From: Pseudomonas sp. DTU12.3
Lineage (GTDB): Bacteria > Pseudomonadota > Gammaproteobacteria > Pseudomonadales > Pseudomonadaceae
Assembly: GCF_004124275.1 (NCBI RefSeq)
Contig: NZ_CP027218.1
Location: 4,405,501 to 4,469,500 of the forward strand
DNA length: 64,000 bases
Reading direction: 5' to 3'
Made by a program: the position numbers and the translations under genes. The notes under the pieces were generated by a model. That model was not told the DNA's origin. It made no database searches and worked only from the letters and a program-made list of their open reading frames with translations. Of this stretch, positions 63,013 through 64,000 are shown one piece after another (position 1 is the stretch's first letter; the number at the start of each line of letters is the position of its first letter).

Positions 63013-64000
63013 TCAAGGACTGAACCCCTGAGCCAGCAACCACCCCCGGATCACCCTGCCCTGTTCTTCACTCAACCCCGCCAACACCTGCTCCGCCGAT
63101 TCTGTGCGCAACCGCCGCACCAGCGGCGCCACCTCGACACCCTGCACATGCCAGATCCCCAACGGCTGATCCGCGCTAATCACCACCTCAGCCTCATCGA
63201 CAAAGCCGTCACGCAGCACTGGCATACGCTCGATCCGCAACGCTGCGAAATTCGCCTCAGCATGCGCGACCTGAGCATCCGGCCACTGCCGCCGCACCCG
63301 CCAGAATGGCTGTTCAGCCCAACGTTGCTCGTCAGCATAAAAGTCCCGGCCGATCCGCGCAAAGCGCAAAAACAATTGCTCCACCCGTTGCTGATGAAAG
63401 CGTTGCGCCAATGCCGCTCGCTCGGGTTTGCGCAGCAAAGTGTTGATCACCACCGGCGCCTGTAACGCCGAAGACAGCGACTGAAAAATCCCGTTGCCTG
63501 ACAGCGGATCTACTGCCATAGCGGCATCGCCGACCCGAATCCAGTTAGCGCCACACACCTGATTTGAAAGAATCGCCGTACTGCTGCGCGCGTGCAGTTG
63601 CAGCTCGGCTTCGGCTGCATCGGCAAAAAAACTCCGAGCGAAAGCCGAGACGTGTCGCCGTTGACGACAGTAATCGAGCAACTGGGCCTTGGCCGGCAGA
63701 TCAGCGCTGGCCACGTCCACCGTCCACTGCCAGTAGCATTGTCCGTCGACCCGGCGCGCCATCCACGCCCAACCGTCCTCAAGGCTTTCCACCGCGCTGG
63801 CGGTCGTGCCTGGCGCGCCTTGCCAGCGGTTGAGCAAACTGACGGTCTCTGGCCCGCGCAAGCCTTTGCCGAGCGTCGGTGCCTGGCGCCCGCGTGCTTC
63901 CACCAGAAAATCGGCGTGCAACGTCGCACCGCCATCCAGTTCGATTCGATGGGGGCTTACTGAAGCCTGTACGTTGAGCACGCGTTTTTCGATCAGCACC
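63013..64000 (-). CDS. qhpG: QhpG-like FAD-dependent monooxygenase (start beyond the window)
   Basis: The last 328 residues are present; the N-terminal FAD-binding motif lies beyond base 64000. The conserved block NWIRVGDAAMAVDPLSGNG is the FAD-binding motif of tryptophan-halogenase-like and hydroxylase flavoproteins. The VEARGRQAP stretch is the second motif. Family knowledge: QhpG dihydroxylates the tryptophan of the crosslinked QhpC to begin CTQ formation. The placement at the qhp locus fits, but a related flavoprotein cannot be excluded. Its stop is just past a REPIN, so it is convergent with the ALDH. Confidence 0.75.
   Translation of the reverse strand, partial: VLIEKRVLNVQASVSPHRIELDGGATLHADFLVEARGRQAPTLGKGLRGPETVSLLNRWQGAPGTTASAVESLEDGWAWMARRVDGQCYWQWTVDVASADLPAKAQLLDYCRQRRHVSAFARSFFADAAEAELQLHARSSTAILSNQVCGANWIRVGDAAMAVDPLSGNGIFQSLSSALQAPVVINTLLRKPERAALAQRFHQQRVEQLFLRFARIGRDFYADEQRWAEQPFWRVRRQWPDAQVAHAEANFAALRIERMPVLRDGFVDEAEVVISADQPLGIWHVQGVEVAPLVRRLRTESAEQVLAGLSEEQGRVIRGWLLAQGFSP

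Overview
The window is chromosomal DNA of a Pseudomonas, most likely of the P. fluorescens group. The evidence is the high GC content, the P. aeruginosa-like gene order in long blocks (tal-rssC-rssB-PilZ-mlaA; queF-cupredoxin-copRS; lolCDE-PilZ-glpQ-sthA-apbE; gap-mfd-csiV; nagZ-psrA-lexA-sulA; topA-fadAB-usp-uup-slt), and many short REP/REPIN palindromes of fluorescens type. There are no rRNA or tRNA genes, insertion sequences, prophage genes or CRISPR arrays. Species assignment is inference from memory of gene order, not a search.

Layout. 0-5.6 kb: end of transaldolase, an RssB/RssC phosphatase and anti-anti-sigma switch, a PilZ protein, the MlaA lipid-asymmetry protein, a HAD-like pseudoenzyme, and QueF. 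5.7-8.4 kb: a copper module (cupredoxin plus CopRS) with a CopR-type box. 8.6-17.3 kb: Lol lipoprotein export, a second PilZ protein, a phosphodiesterase, transhydrogenase, an orphan ApbE, and a citrate symporter. 17.5-31 kb: long-form GAPDH, Mfd, CsiV, a SNF2/SWIM helicase, methylthioinosine phosphorylase with NagZ, then the divergent psrA/lexA-sulA control region and two small hypotheticals. 31-43 kb: topoisomerase I, the fadBA beta-oxidation complex with a possible PsrA box, a universal stress protein, the ABC-F protein Uup, and the lytic transglycosylase Slt. 43.5-55.8 kb: an MsbA-like exporter, PdxB, a MATE pump, TusA, RlmM, aconitase A, and several small accessory genes.

The most distinctive part is 55.9-64 kb: a quinohemoprotein amine dehydrogenase (QHNDH) locus. 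It encodes the dihaem alpha subunit, the radical-SAM maturase, the tiny gamma subunit (a leader-bearing peptide that becomes crosslinked and carries the CTQ cofactor), and the beta subunit. Next to these lie an aldehyde dehydrogenase and the end of a QhpG-like flavoprotein. Together they would oxidise primary amines such as phenylethylamine in the periplasm and the resulting aldehyde in the cytoplasm. The about 900-bp divergent control region holds a repeated TTGTCGC/GCGACAA motif and a consensus sigma-54 promoter in front of the aldehyde dehydrogenase, suggesting enhancer-dependent control of the locus.

Fourteen REPINs of three sequence families punctuate the window, twelve of them between convergent genes.
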